Below, in pieces: positions 40,353-54,700 of a DNA stretch of 64,000 nt. The translations under genes and the position numbers were made by a program. The notes beneath the pieces were generated by a model. That model was not told the DNA's origin. It searched no databases and saw only the letters and a list, made by a program, of their open reading frames with translations. Numbering within the stretch: the stretch's first letter is position 1; the number at the start of each line of letters is the position of its first letter. Location of the stretch: contig JAKNDB010000109.1 in assembly GCA_024305405.1 (NCBI GenBank), positions 5,332,001 to 5,396,000 on the forward strand, given 5' to 3'. Source of the stretch: Dirofilaria immitis (taxonomy: Eukaryota > Nematoda > Chromadorea > Rhabditida > Onchocercidae).

Positions 40353-43300
40353 ATGCGAACTATTCATTACTTTTTATTGATTTACTGGCTACTCTTATTT
40401 CCCTCTTTGATAATTGTCAGTGCTGTTATAGATGCTTCATGGTGGTTAGTTCCTGTTTTCATTCTGAAGTCATCATTGCTTGTACTTTAAAATTTCAAAA
40501 TGCAATAAATTTATGAAACCTTATGAAAATAAGTTAGCAGCTAAGAAAACTTAGATGTTCACAGTATTCTGAATATAAAATATGAATTAACGCTTTATAA
40601 TTTGTAGTGATATCTTACACATCACATAGCAAAGCAACTGACCACCAAGAAAGTATACAAGTCCAGACCGTCGCATAATAAAAATTCTATGAACATCGCA
40701 AGTCTAATCATTTGGTAGATTAAAGTAACTTTTGCTTACTCTGATATGCATACCTCCAGCAGCGGAAACATTGGCTGAACATGAGTGATATTCCTACTCA
40801 TCTATTCTTTATGCTTTTCGGAAATTCATTTTTTCTAAACAGTTTTGATAATATAGCACAACTGGCAATTTTTGCCAAAGAATTTCATTTATTTAGATTG
40901 TTGCTGCCATAGATTTGCTGAGAGAAAACTGCATATTCCATGCTTTAATTTAAAACTTGCGGATACAGTTTTAAAGATTTTTTCGAAAGGACAAAATTTT
41001 CTTAAAAGTTAATTATAGGTCTTCAGTTGCTCAACTAAGCACAGCAAACTTATTAGCTGGAAGTAATGCTCGACCAACTTGCATAACGTTGCAAGGCTTA
41101 TCGCCAGGACAGGCTCGTATATGCGAATTGTTTCGAGATCATATGCCTGCTGTAGGCGCTGGTGCTAAAACTGCAATTGCTGTTAGTTTTCGTGTGCTTG
41201 TCATAACGTTTCTAGATTTCATTCCAATAAGATTGAGACAATTAATATGAAGAAAACCAAAACACTGGACTTCCAACTATTTTCTAATTTTTACAAGTAT
41301 TGTCATTTCCTAGCTAATATTTCCGGAATATCGGAAAGTAATAATGTGATAAAAGCGCAATAAATTGTGCTTAAGATTATAAGGTTTTCCAAACCCAATT
41401 GGTCATAATTAGACAAATGCTTCAAGCTTATCTAAAAATGTTGTAATTTGTTTCCAGTTTCCTGAAGACGTATAACATTATTAATAAGTATATCAATTTC
41501 CTGGTTTAATAGTAACATTTTGAGATAATGACGCTAGCAACTTGAAAAGATTAATATGTTTTGCTTTACAAAAGCATTTGGGATATGGCAAAATTACATA
41601 ATTGAAACAGCCTAAAACCAATCAATAGAAACTGTGCAGTACACTTAGGTAATTGCTTGCTCTTCACGTCATTTAATTATAATTAAGTCACCTCATTAAA
41701 GAGGGATATAACTTATTTTCTTTCGTAAATGAAACCTTGCGGTGTTCTTTCGCAAATGAAAGAAAAAGTGCAAAAGGAAACAAGGGGAAAAGCAAGAAAG
41801 GGATGAGACAAAGAAATGAATAAATGATTATTCTGGTCGTCCTCTGTGTCCAGTGAACTGGTTCTCTAGGAGGGGATTTGTTTAATTATAATTCATAGCC
41901 TTTCTTTTGTCATTGAATATCGAAGCTGATAAATACCTATGATAAAGAAGAGGGTGTGGTAAAGGGAAAAATAGAGAAAGCCACGAAGAAATAGAATTTG
42001 TGAAGATCGAACTAAGAATTTTGTCTTTTGCATGTGAGAGCAAAATTAGGTCGCTGTAGAACTAATTTCGATTTTTTGTTATGTAATTTAAAAATACTGT
42101 TGGAATCATTAATGGTTTTTACATTAATCTTATTTCTGAATAATTTTTGAAAAAAATTTTCTGGAAAGAGGAAGTTAGATAAAGAGAGATAAAGACTTTT
42201 AAATCCAGAAAGAGGCGTATGATACGATTATGCGAAAGCAATATATATATACTGTTATTTGATCCAAGCAAGCGAAGTTCCGGAAATGGCGCAAAATCAG
42301 TTGTTTTAGAAAATGGAAGAGGAATTTTTTTTTCCTAAAGTTCACACATTTTTCAATGCTTCTGATGTTATTGAGACGTGAATTTTTAGTTTGCCAGTTT
42401 AAAAACTTATTTAGATGGCTTATTACAACTGACTATCGGCATTATACTAGCATGCCGTATCATACCATTAAATATGAAACAACATTTATGATGAGAATTG
42501 AGATCATCAACATTTGACTAGGGATAAAAAAGTTTGTAATGTCGCAACAAAAGAGTTTAAGGAGATTTCTTAGAAATCGCGAATGCCACATGTAGTGATA
42601 CTTTTGTATCTGGTGACGCTGATGAAATTTGGAGGTGAATGGTGTTATAAAGCATCAAAAATTGTTAAGTAATCGAGGAAAGATCAATATGACATAAAAA
42701 GAAATTGACAAGAAAATGTCATTTCCAAATTTCTAAATTGTAACGAGGTGGTAAGCAAAAATTATTTTTTTGTCTCCTGTTGTGTCAGTTTATTCTTCAT
42801 AACATTTCAAATCAACTGCGTACTCATATAAATGGCTTCATTATTGGTCATTTCGGAGCATATTTTTTCTCATATAGCAGTTTAAACACAATATTCATGT
42901 ATTTTGCATCTTGCTTTGTCTTCACGCGATATATTTCTCCTTTAATTTTTATCAATATTGTTAATGCAAACTATAAATAACTCGAGACAATTAGTTTAAC
43001 AACATGCAGATTGAACACTTGGGATACTCATTTACGGATATATTCATGTTTAGCTTAATGGATAAGTGATGAAAATGGAACTGACGTTAATTTGAAGTCA
43101 CAAAATTGAAATATTTGTAGGTGTCGAAATTTGGATTTTTTGTTAAATTTTAAATTCCGGAAACTTCCTTGAATTTTTAAACATAAACTTCAAATAGTCA
43201 TTTTACATCGATGCTTGGAGACCAACAGTTAATTCTCAAAGTTACTAGTTAAAATACTTATTCGTTTTTTTTTTTTACAGGAATGTCAGCATCAGTTCCG

Positions 43301-45353
43301 TCACGAAAGATGGAACTGTTCGACACCATATGGCTCCGGTTACTTTGGTCCAGTTCATAAAATCGGTTAGCTTTTCAAACTGTTCATTCCAACAAACTTT
43401 GTATTCCAAGTAGAAAACTTGGCACTGAAAATATTTGGAGTCGCTATAGTAACTGTTACAGAAATCAGACTGATAAGTTTTGACGGTACTGTTTTTGGAA
43501 ATCAAATGCAAATTCAAAAGCATCATTTTTATAATTATATGTAGAATGATCTAAAAACAAACTTGAAGTATAATATATCTGGCTGCTCCATCCAAGTGTG
43601 CTAAAATGCTGAGTCAGCATCAGTTTCCGTACATTTGTAGTGACGCTAACTCTCTTTGCATATAAATCTAACTTTATGAGAACGAGGTAGTTGAAGGCAT
43701 CTATCTTTAATTTTATTAGCCAATGAACAAATCGATTTAAGATCCACGTGTTTACATGCTACATGATCACTAGTATCATTAATGGAACATTTTCAGGATC
43801 ACGAGAAGCCGCTTATACATATTCGATTTTGTCAGCTGGTGTAACGCATGAGATAGGTCGCCGATGTCGTCTTGGTTTATTACAGTCATGTGGTTGTAGT
43901 CAAGCACCACGGCCCAGCAGTGTTAATGAGAAATGGAATTGGGGGTTGTGGTGATAATATTGAATATGGCTACAGATTTAGTCGTGATTTCATTGATGTT
44001 CGAGAAAAGAAGAGGGCTTTCCCAAACGTTCCACTGATCATGGGCGTTCACTAATGAACCGGTGGAATAACGAGGTCGGCAGGCGGGTAAGTTCTTCGTT
44101 TCGTCATTGATTACGTGAATTTTACCTAAACTTGCTCGTAATGAGATTTTTGCAAGGTTCCCACCTTCCATTTCGAAAAATATTCGTTACCGAGCTATAT
44201 CAAGAAAAGCATGACTCTTTTCTTCAAATTATTACACGGACGTGGTAAGAACTCATTTTTAAGATTTTCTTCATATTTTTCGTTTCTTAATATTTTCAGT
44301 TGCTGAAACGAAATACTCGTCCAAAATGCAAATGTCATGGAGTGAGTGGTTCCTGTAACATGAAAACGTGCTGGATGCAGCTGCCAACTATGCGACAAAT
44401 GGGAGCTATTTTACTGGGAAAATATCATACTGCGAAACGGATTCAAGTGATTGATTTCTGGAAGATATAACTTTAGTTTTATCGGGAATAAATTCGAAGA
44501 TCGGTATTACTCAAAGTTATAAGTTAATAACTTTAGATTAATGCACGCGGCAATATGCAAATTAAAAGTCAACCAGGAAAAAGAGATCGGGAAAGAGGTG
44601 GAGGACGGAAAAATCGTGCTTTACAAACAGAACTTGTTTTTTGGATGATAGTCCTGATTACTGTATCGAAAATAGAGCACAAGGGACAGTGGGAACTATA
44701 GGACGAATTTGCAGGTTCTTTTTTTGTAATACGTTAGAATTAAGATTTATTAGACTGGATTTAAGATCAGCCTGTTGCAATGATTGATAAAAAATTAAAG
44801 GGCACGAACATCCAAATAGGAATAAATTTTGTACGTCACAATTCTTTTCTTGAAATGCCATAGCAACAGCTGGGATATACGTTAAGGTAGGCATTGTAAT
44901 GGAGAGAAAATAAAATCCGAACAATGTTTTATAGCTGTGGTCAAAATTCAATGATGTTAGTAGGATTATTTCCAGTTAAGCATATGAGCCAGTAGCTACA
45001 AAATGGGCCCTGTACAGAAGAGATGGACCGATAATGCACTGGTTAACGGAGTGAGGCCAGAGGATTCTCAATGGGAAGACGGGTCTATTATTATCTTATG
45101 AAATATGTAGTCTTTCTTCATAAAATGATAATAGGACAGTCTTCTTCGCATTTCTTTCACTAGTTTTTTTTTTTTTTTTCATTTCAGAAAAGGCTCGCAT
45201 GGTTCTGAAAGTTGCGACTTTCTCTGCTGCGGTCGTGGCTATAATAGTTATACAAAAGAAACGGCAATAAAATGCAGATGTAAGTTTCAGTGGTGTTGCC
45301 GGGTGGTTTGCCAAACATGCGTCAATCAGACACAGGTGGATATTTGTAAATAA
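40353..45353 (+). CDS. cwn-2: Wnt ligand, Wnt5/CWN-2-like
   Basis: Wnt proteins are secreted, palmitoleoylated ligands for Frizzled and Ror receptors that set cell polarity, migration and axon paths. Exons: 40353-40444, 41019-41181, 43281-43365, 43797-44086, 44300-44446, 44537-44714 and 45188-45353; about 374 residues once frame breaks are bridged. An N-terminal signal peptide (TIHYFLLIYWLLLFPSLIIV) is followed by the conserved SWW, LQGLSPGQARIC, ECQHQFRHERWNCS and the lipid-attachment motif CKCHGVSGSC with its acylated Ser. Then come SPDYC, CCGRGYNSY and a Cys-rich end CKFQWCCRVVCQTC finishing in DICK. The segment reading W-x-W-G-G-C-G-D-N-I-x-Y-G-Y-R-F is Wnt5-like, which with chromosome linkage suggests cwn-2; the subtype is less sure than the family. 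Breaks occur at the G run 43941-43945, the A run 44024-44026 and the T run 44637-44642. Confidence 0.96.
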
Positions 45354-48300
45354 TTCGAGGAGACAAATCGTTTTATTGCTTTCTTACTCATCCTGCAATG
45401 AAACATGCTGCATTTTAGCTCGAGGATTTTGTAGGAAATATTGTTTTTATACAATTACTTTTATGTCATTCACTACTGTTTAGCTCTAAATTTTGTGGAG
45501 ACCCTTTAATTTCAACATTCCACGTGATTTCAGCTGAAAATTTTTGATGTTTTCTGATATTTTTGATGAACTTTTTGAACTTGAGTGAAAATTCTTTTAA
45601 AATTTGTTCACATATATTTTGTATGAATTTAGAATAGTATTTCGAAACATCATTTTAGCTTAAACAGTACCACAGATCATTTAACCCCTTGATGTAGTCT
45701 ACATAGCATTCCACTGCCCACTTTTTTGTTAATTTCCGATAATTTTGCATTTTATTCATTTGCATTTGTTTTGCTATTTTCTATGTCCAATAACTTAGTA
45801 TTTGGTACTGAAGAACATCTTTTAATGACCTCTTTTTGGTGTAAGACATCGACATGTTTAATTATAATCTTTTTGGTTCACACAAACTTTTTAGCTCAGC
45901 ACTTTTTATTGTTTGCCGCTAAAAATTTATTGGAAAAATTTGGAATACTGATTTCTAATTCCAGCTAAAAATCACTTTTCAAAATTTAAAAGCTATAGAA
46001 TTTCTCCGACTGCTCAAATGAATATCATTGTAGAGAGATTAACTTCAGCTAAATCTAAAGTGCAGTTCAAAATTCATTTGTCATGTAAATCCTTTTTCAT
46101 CGACCTCTTAGTTACACCAGCGTTGTATAATGTTACCTCATTCATCTCATCCTTTTTTTTTTCATGGATTATATTACAAAAAACCAAGTTTTGGTGAATC
46201 AAGAAATAGTTCAGAATTTATGAACAAATTTTGGATTTAAAACTTTTGGTGCATCTGCGTGGTGAAGATGTGGATTCAAATGAAAATTAATTCGGAGAAA
46301 TCTGGAATTATACGTGTCATGTATTAATGTTTTGATAAAATCAGAACAAATTCACTGAAACCTGGAGATCTTTTTAAGTCATTTTAGGAAAACATAATAA
46401 TTAAATTTTGCTGTACACCCAATTGCTAATAATTATAAATAATCATGTGATCGGTTTCGTGCTGACAGCGATTTAAAAAAAAATGCTGTGGTTATTAAAA
46501 TTTCTCTTTTCAGCTGATCACACTTGAGTGCGAAGCCGAGGCACAATACATTCACTGTCTTTGCTTTTTTGGTCGCTTCATTATATGTGAGACATGACGA
46601 AATTTCAGTGATGTCATTTAGTAGCTTATGCTTAAAATTAGTGTTTGAAATCTACACCATCACCTAGGCACATTTTTGGTGCAACCTGTAGATTTCGAAC
46701 AGTTTGAGACTGCAGGAAAGAAAATTAACGAATAACCCCCAATGGGAGGAGCATTTCAATGAAAAAAACATTAAAGGGATCATTTTTTGTCGTCCGATTC
46801 CCCATATAGTGTTTAATGGGCTATTAGAGATACAATGACCGGATATCTGTTGTTAACATCGAGTAACTTTCATGTGGTAGTTTGATTGGAAATCCAAAAT
46901 TTCAGAATTTGAAGTATCCTTTATTGTCTTTACTAAAAAGCAAAGGCTCTGAACTCATTATGACTTGTGGCTATCTATTACAATTTTTGTGCAGCGTTTT
47001 CTACACTATAAGCATATAATGAAATATGTATTGCTTTTGTTTCTAGTCATTCATTAGTTGTTCATATTTATTTCATGTATTGCACTTTAATTATGATCAC
47101 TTTTTGATAGCATTTCCGCGCAAGGAAATAGTATTAGCATTTTCGAATCATTCAATTTTGAGAAGATTCGAATTTTATGAAAAAAATGTCTGGATTTAGG
47201 TGCAAATATCGCTGTTTTAACTAGTTGTGAATCAAATTTCCTCAGGTAATTCCAAGGTATATAGCTTTTCTGTTAAAAAATTGTATCTATTGTTTATTTG
47301 ATGTAAATTAACTCCAACTTTTTGCATTTATTTTCATTCTTTAGACTTCCAGGGCATTCAAAATCTCAGTATATCGCACTGGCTGCTATGGACTCTTTTA
47401 TTGGGTCGAGATACAATTTCTTTTGCCCTAGATTAATAGGAAACGTTGTCTAGGTATTCTGCTTGCAGCATGAGTACTTAAATTTGAAGGAATTTGCTGC
47501 AAAAGGCGACCAGTTCAAATCAGTCGCCGCTTAGCAAAATAATTGTTGAAAGATAGATGTCCAATTATTGCATTTTACTCACTCTGGACAGAATTTGCAC
47601 TTAGTTGCCGTATGATATAAATGAGTTGAATTTGTTGAAGAAATTAAATATTAAACTGTTTTAATTCTCGATCACTGTTGGTAAACAATGGTAAATACAT
47701 CGATAAATAAGAAAATTATTCTTTAATGTTTAAAGCATTGGAGAAATTTCTTTAATTAAAGGAAAACTTTTTTTAAGATCATTTAATCAGTCATTAAAAT
47801 CAAGAATTGATATAGACGTATATCTATAGACGTATATCTATAGACTTATATCATTTTAAATTTTGAAATTTGTGGAATCCTAATAATGCTGATTACTTCG
47901 TGCAAGCGCTCTTCATATCAAAAATTTTTTCTAGTAAGATCAAAGAGTATCGTGCAAGAAAAATTTCGAAAATATAGTAACTGATTCTACTTGACGTTAT
48001 AGACGTAGTTCATTTCTGCAGTAGAATTTGTTCTGCTTATACGTTCTGATGGTAAGCAGTAACGCTTTTCATTGCTATCAGGAGGAACATTAAAGAAAAG
48101 GCAATATATATAATGTCGTAAAAGATTTAGAACCAATAAGGAATTATACGATTAATTCAGATACAAAATCCTGCCTCCTATTTTTCACTTTCCTCAAGAA
48201 TTTAATATGATAATTTATCAGTTGTACTAATTTATCGTTATTACAGCTTGTATTTCGATGTGTAATTTAATGGTTAGCTCCTGCAGCATAACTTCAATTT

Positions 48301-51300
48301 GCATGAATTTGGTCTTACTTATTGGAGAGCACATAAGGCCAAGTGCGCCAGAAAAGAGGGTTAAAGCAGTTATGCTAATTTTATTGACCATATGTCAAGG
48401 TCGAAGAGAGCTCTTGAATTGGATGATTTACAACAAGAATGGCGGCTCATTAAGGAAAGCTTCCTTTTCTCTTATCAATAGCACGTCCTCCATTCGTATG
48501 TTCTGCAGGATGATTCACCTAGGCTCATTAGCGCGGTAAATCTCCTCATCTTCCTTGTTCTCAATCCCTTTAATTCTGCTTTGTGGTCATTCACTTCTTC
48601 ATTTACTAATGTGGAGGTCTCACGATGATCTTTGTTGTACAAACATGATGCATGCACATAATTCCCTATTCAGCATCGTTATCACCAAAATTTTTCCGAT
48701 CTTGTTTAATATAGAAAGGTTTTAACAGATTTCCTCTGCAACTAGGATGACTGCGTCTTTATAACGATAACTTAATCAAAGTGGTGGATGAACAATTAAC
48801 TCGACATTCTCGATGCCTCTTCACGCTTCACATCTCAATCTGATGGTCATCCTGTCTGATCTGTCAAAAGAGACTCATTTCGATAAATAGAATGGATCTA
48901 TCGAAATAGAACACTGGGATAGGAAAGCTAGGTAAAGATTGTTGAGTAGTTCTGTTCTCCTGTTTTTAAATCTTAATTTATACAGTTGTGCATCATGTAC
49001 TAAAGCAGAAGAAAGAAGAGGATTTCATATGTTATATAAGAAATCTACTTAGCATAAATTAGCTTCTCACACACACATTTTACTATATGATCAGCACTAA
49101 TGTTAAAATACTTGTAAAGTACTTTGTAAGGTGCTGATTCTCCAAAGCTTTTCATGCCAATAAAAAAAAAAAATTAAGATTTAAAAAAAAATTAAGTTGA
49201 TAATGGAAATACAACTAAAATAAACAATTTACCAGAGCGGTAAAAATTTCATTTCAATTCATGAGTGTAATAATTTCTCATCTAATTCTCTATACAATGA
49301 AAACGATCTTCTCCTCCTGCTTATTAAAAGTTCCACTCTTACATAGCACCTGAATTGCAATTCCACACCGATATCAGGCAGCTTTTTAAGTCTAATTTAA
49401 CACTTTTCGGTCGGACAAATTTCGTATGCTAAGAGTTTATTTTACTCAGAATGAAATGACTTCGAATTACAAGTTCAAGAATTTGTGTTAGCCGAAGTTT
49501 CAAATTTTTTCAGATTAATTGTAAATTTCTTTTGTAACATGCTCTCTTTTAATCCAGCAACTGCAAATCTTCCAAATTTCATGCCTTGACCGTTTACTAT
49601 TATCGAATAAAACATAAGGTGTGATAACCGCAAATACATAACTTCATCAACCCATACATCTCCACTGCAGATGCACATATATTATTTTTCCTAGTGAAGT
49701 AATTTCCTCAACGGGGAACAAAAGCAACTCAGCTCGCTAAAAATTTTGCAAACTCCCGAAATCAATCTTGCAGGAACGCCGATATGGAAGTGCTGCTAGA
49801 ACTTTCCACTTAGTTACGGCTAGATAGACTATAGTTCAGTCCAGATGTACTTATTCTAAACTTGCAATGCGTTAATATCTGTTACACATAACTAAAACCC
49901 GATTCCGATGCTCGAACTGATAAGCGACGTTTTAAGACAATGAAAAAATGCTTAAAGACTTTATTAAGTCCTTAAACTTAGCGATGCAAGCAATCCCAAA
50001 TTGATTCTGATTGTTCCCCAAAACATTTCTAAAATCAGCTCAATTAATGCTGATACTATGAAATTACAATTATTATTCTGCATATTGCATATTCATTCAT
50101 AACACTTAAAAAACCTAAGCACTCAAGCTGCGTGAATCATTTATGCCATCTTTATTAAACTCATTCTCCGCTTTAAAGCTTAAATCTTACGACTTTAAAT
50201 AAACTATGTATTATTCTACAGCTTCCGCACAGAAACAAAATCATGTAATAAGCCTCAAATCAGATATCAGATGATATAGGCCATCCACTTACACCGTACA
50301 GCCTATCCAAATTTTACGAAAAGGCCTAGCACGATCAAAAGCCAAAATTGAAAGATCCTTATTTTTCAACAGTTATTGTGGGAATATAAAAAAAAAAAAA
50401 AAAAAACATTTCAATAAATACATTACACTAATGAAAGTTTCATTCCGACGAACACAATTTCAACAGTGAAATTATGAAGTCTCAATCCTTCATTAGTCTC
50501 ACTCGATTTTTAAGGTTCTCCCGTCAAATACTGTTAAGAATGCAGAGAACGATAATCATGCTAAAAAAATTACTAATTCAAAAATGCACGAAACAAAAAA
50601 CCAACTTGAAAAGCAAAAATAAAAATAGATGAATTTGGAAAACATAAGTTTTGAAAGAAATTAATGGTAAACTGTAGACCAGAAAAACGAAGAACCAAAC
50701 TGCCACAAGCTAGATTTAAACTTTCAAATAAATGTTACATTTAAACTTTAAGTTTGATTTAAACTTTCGAATAAATGGACCACTGAACAAACAAAAAGAT
50801 CGAGCAATTCAGAAAAACGAAGTTAGGTATTGTTTTTTTATAGCTTGGATGGAAGTTTAATGAAATTACCAAAATCAAATTGATTCAATTTGCTCCGAAT
50901 TCGCACAGTAAATTTAGCAAGTCTTTTTTTTCACTAATCAGAAACTCATCATTGGGTTTGTTAAACAACTAAGTTGATTTCAAATCATGTATCTCTGTTT
51001 TTCAGTAAACAATCATATGAGGTATGTGAAAACTGCACAAAAAAACTGAAATTTTTACATCGAAGCACCGGTGGTGGAGATCGAAGCATTATGACCAAAA
51101 AGCAAGATTGCACAACGACAATAATAAGAACTGGTTAATTTTCAAATTACTGATACAAATCTTTGTTTTATATTAAAAGTTATGATAACAGAAAACATAA
51201 TAAACCTATATTTATTTACCAAATAGTTCATATCAAATTTATTATAGACATTTCTTCACAGCAAACAGTATTTAACATCTATTTCCGGTCAAGCTGTATG

Positions 51301-51729
51301 GTTTTGGTATCCTTAAAAGTCAAAAGACTGAGTATACATATAATAGTATATATGTAATCTTTCAAACTGGAATCAAATTTTAATAATCATCAAATTTCTA
51401 AATCATGAAAGCAAGTAGTTGTCGCTAGGAATCGATACTGGACTAAAATAGTAAGTGATCTGGTACTCAAAGTTACCAATAGAACTAAGCGAAACAATCA
51501 ATGACAACAATTCTATTCTACATTTCTAGCACCGTGTATTAATTAATCAGCTTCACAGTACATGCAAATCACAACTATTAAATTTTAAAAATATCGAGAT
51601 TTTCGAAGATTCATTTTTCTTAAAAAATCGTGGATAAAAAAATCTTAGAAACCACAATATCTTAAAAGCCCACCACTGAGCCAAATACTCCTGCAGTAAA
51701 AAATGCATAAGTTCATCTGACTAAATCCA
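45354..51729. other. Long intergenic region, no gene recognised
   Basis: More than 6 kb between convergent Wnt and zag-1 3' ends. Open frames at 45726-45968, 48258-48539 (plus) and 49475-49678 (minus) lack splice context and known domains. One small tandem repeat is listed separately. The interval probably holds both 3' UTRs and little else that I can see. Confidence 0.55.
47811..47853. repeat. Three-copy 14-base tandem repeat
   Basis: The unit TATAGACGTATATC is repeated three times, the last copy with one change. It is likely a simple local expansion. Confidence 0.8.
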
Positions 51730-54700
51730 TTAGTCTCTATAAGGCTTGCAATATGAATAACGGTGATTCATATGCTGCGAATAGCTGCCAGAATGACTAA
51801 ACCGCTTCAGACATTTGTCACACTGAAAATTATTATTTCCGTTTAAATATTGGTTGAATCATTTGACGAAATTTTTACTCATAAAAAGTTCAGATAGAAT
51901 ATTTTAGAGGAATTTTTAACTGGCATACATCATTTCTTGAGCAGTTTTATAGTTAGGGCTTTTCTCATTGTAATAATGGATATTAGTATTTGCGATACTT
52001 CGAAAAAAGAATTATGCTAAACAAAAACCCACCTGAAAAGGTTTTTCACCCGAATGCAGTCTTTTGTGTTCCGTAAGATGATGTTTGTGCTTGAATGCTT
52101 TTTCGCATACATCACACTTGTAGGGACGTTGTCCTTTATAAAAATTCATTTTCAATCAATGTCTAATCCAAACTAATGTGAATTTCCTGCTTAGAATACA
52201 AAAAATATCTTGTCTTATAATAAATTACAATTTAAGATTTATATTCAAGCTGTGTTAATAAATTTGCAATGTATCAAACAGGAACGATATAGTCTCAGAA
52301 TTTGGAGAAAAATTTTTCCGGTCATAAATCAATGTTTCTGACAGCAACGAAATATTCTATAACCTATAAAAATTCTACACGTCTATTCTAATTAATTTAT
52401 GTTAACCAACCAGAGTGTTCATATTTATGCCTGGCCAATGAACTCTGCTTTCCGAACATTTTATCACACTGATCGCACGCATAGAGGCCTTCTTCATCAG
52501 TCCGATGTGATTTCCAATTTAAACGATGACGTTTCTCACCCGAAGAAATGTCTGACGCGTTGTCATCATTATCATCACTTTGCTTAAATTTGGTGTTTCA
52601 AACTTTCAATTGTCTTACAAAATGGAAAGTTCATCAGCAAATACCCTAACAGTGGTGGCATGAGATGCTTGAGCGATTCATACTATTTGTAGTAGTAAGT
52701 CTACATGAAAAAAAATATTGCTGTATATGTAAAATACTCGTTCCATGTTATAAATCATTCCGTACTATAAACGATTCCTTACAAAGACACTATAAGTATA
52801 AAAAGAAATCTTACCTCCAGAACTTTCTGAAAACCTGTTAAACCGTTAATACCCATCATTGAGTATTGTGACATAAAAACACTGCTCGGCCAAATACTTG
52901 ATGATAATGCAGCAGATGAATTATCATCCAATATGCCAGCTTCTGAATTCGATTCACCTTCCGAATGAGATCTAGACATCGAAGAAAGTACTGTTGGTGG
53001 AGTCTCTGAACGACCTTTCGCACCTTGTAGCAGTGTTCCACTTATCGTTTCACTTTCTTTTGGAATAAATCCTGAATTATTCAAAAAGATTTTAAATAAA
53101 GTACGAAAAATAATCTCATAATTCGCCAGCATGCTTTTCCAATCAAATTTTATTCAGGCATACAATACAAGCGAAAGGTTTCTTTAATTTTGATGAACTT
53201 TTGTCAACGAAAATCGAACCAATGAGGCTGCTAGCAGACCAACAATCATCTTGATTAAATTCTCGTTTTCCTTCACCTCCTTCGACTTCAAAAACAGATG
53301 TTTGTTCAGCTGGAACTGCTGTTACTGTTTCATCCTTAATTGATAAATCAAGCGGTAAATCACGAGCAGCGTCCAATGGTTCATTTGACGATAAATCAGT
53401 TTTCATTGTTTGCCCATCCTGAGATACACAATTGTTTTAAATCAAATGCATTTGCATTAAAACACCATTTTTATACAAGTAAATCAGAAACATTGGAAAG
53501 TTTTACTTGCGCAATGATTTAAAAGTTATTATTTATTATAACGGCTAAATAGATTGAGATATATGAAATTTATTAAAAATACCGGCGTCATGCAAACCAA
53601 ATAATGAAACATACAGAAAATGAATTGAAAAAGACAAAATAAAATCAGACAATTCAATATTATATGATATAAACTGACAATTCTTTACCGATAGGCCATT
53701 ATTCACAAGACCGGTACACTGCTGTGCCCAAGCAGCCATCAGACTTAAAGGATCATTAGCAGCTGCTACTGCTGTAGCAGCACTCTGAAATGATATCGCA
53801 TTATTCCACATGGAACGCGAGTATCGTTCACAGGCTACACTTAAACGATTACTTCGCCGTTCCTTCGCCCGGGTATTTTGAAACCATACCTGCAGAAAAC
53901 AAAACAGATTTCGATCTGTGATAAAAAAATATACGAAGATTCGTTCTACTATTAGATTTCATTCAAGAAGCGCCAGAATAAAAATGGTGTTCTGGAACCG
54001 GGCAATACCGGTAAGATTAGAATACGCTGAGTTACGTTTTTCTGCTAAATTACAGATAAAACTTATCCTTATAACACTACAAACACCAACATTATTAACT
54101 AATGAAGGACTACAAGGGGAGTATTAATTTTCCTAGTAGTTGTAACACTATATATAATAAAATGGACGGTAACATTACCAGACAAAAGTTGTTCAATTTA
54201 AACTAATAAATACGGTTTTGCTATACTCATGCGATTGCCTCCAATCCTTCTTGTATTTGTAATTTGAACGAAATTTCTTAAACGTAGAGATGACCAGTGA
54301 ATCGAGATATTCATAATCTTTTTTCATTGTGCGCTAACAAAGGAAGAAAACACTAATTTGGAGACAACAAACAATAGTTTCCTAATGCGACATTTCCTAT
54401 TATGACTCAAAGAACTTTAAATGTTATATATATATATATAATAGAAAACAGGCCAAATGAAAACGAAAATTTACCTGCACCACTCTTTTATTAACCCCAA
54501 TTTGTTCAGCGACAGCAGAAAGTTCATATTTTGATGGAAATGGATTGCGCTTGAAGTGAGCATGAAGAACAGCAACTGAGCATCGGTCAGGAATGAACAG
54601 GATCGTAATGGCTTCCAGGTAACACCACTACTAACAACATAAGAACTTGGTATATCAGACCCACTTTGCAATTCTGGCTGTTCGGCACTCTCAGCAGAGG

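Noticed and set aside
47500..47540. tRNA-like stretch with a GTTCAAAT-type box
   Set aside because: No matching A box or acceptor stem could be paired around it.
48258..48539. 93-codon plus-strand frame in the Wnt to zag-1 interval
   Set aside because: No domain, no flanking signals, and the opposite strand is partly open too; best explained as chance.
49475..49678. Minus-strand frame with protein-like segment near 49.5 kb
   Set aside because: No acceptor and donor pair in phase and no continuation in neighbouring sequence.
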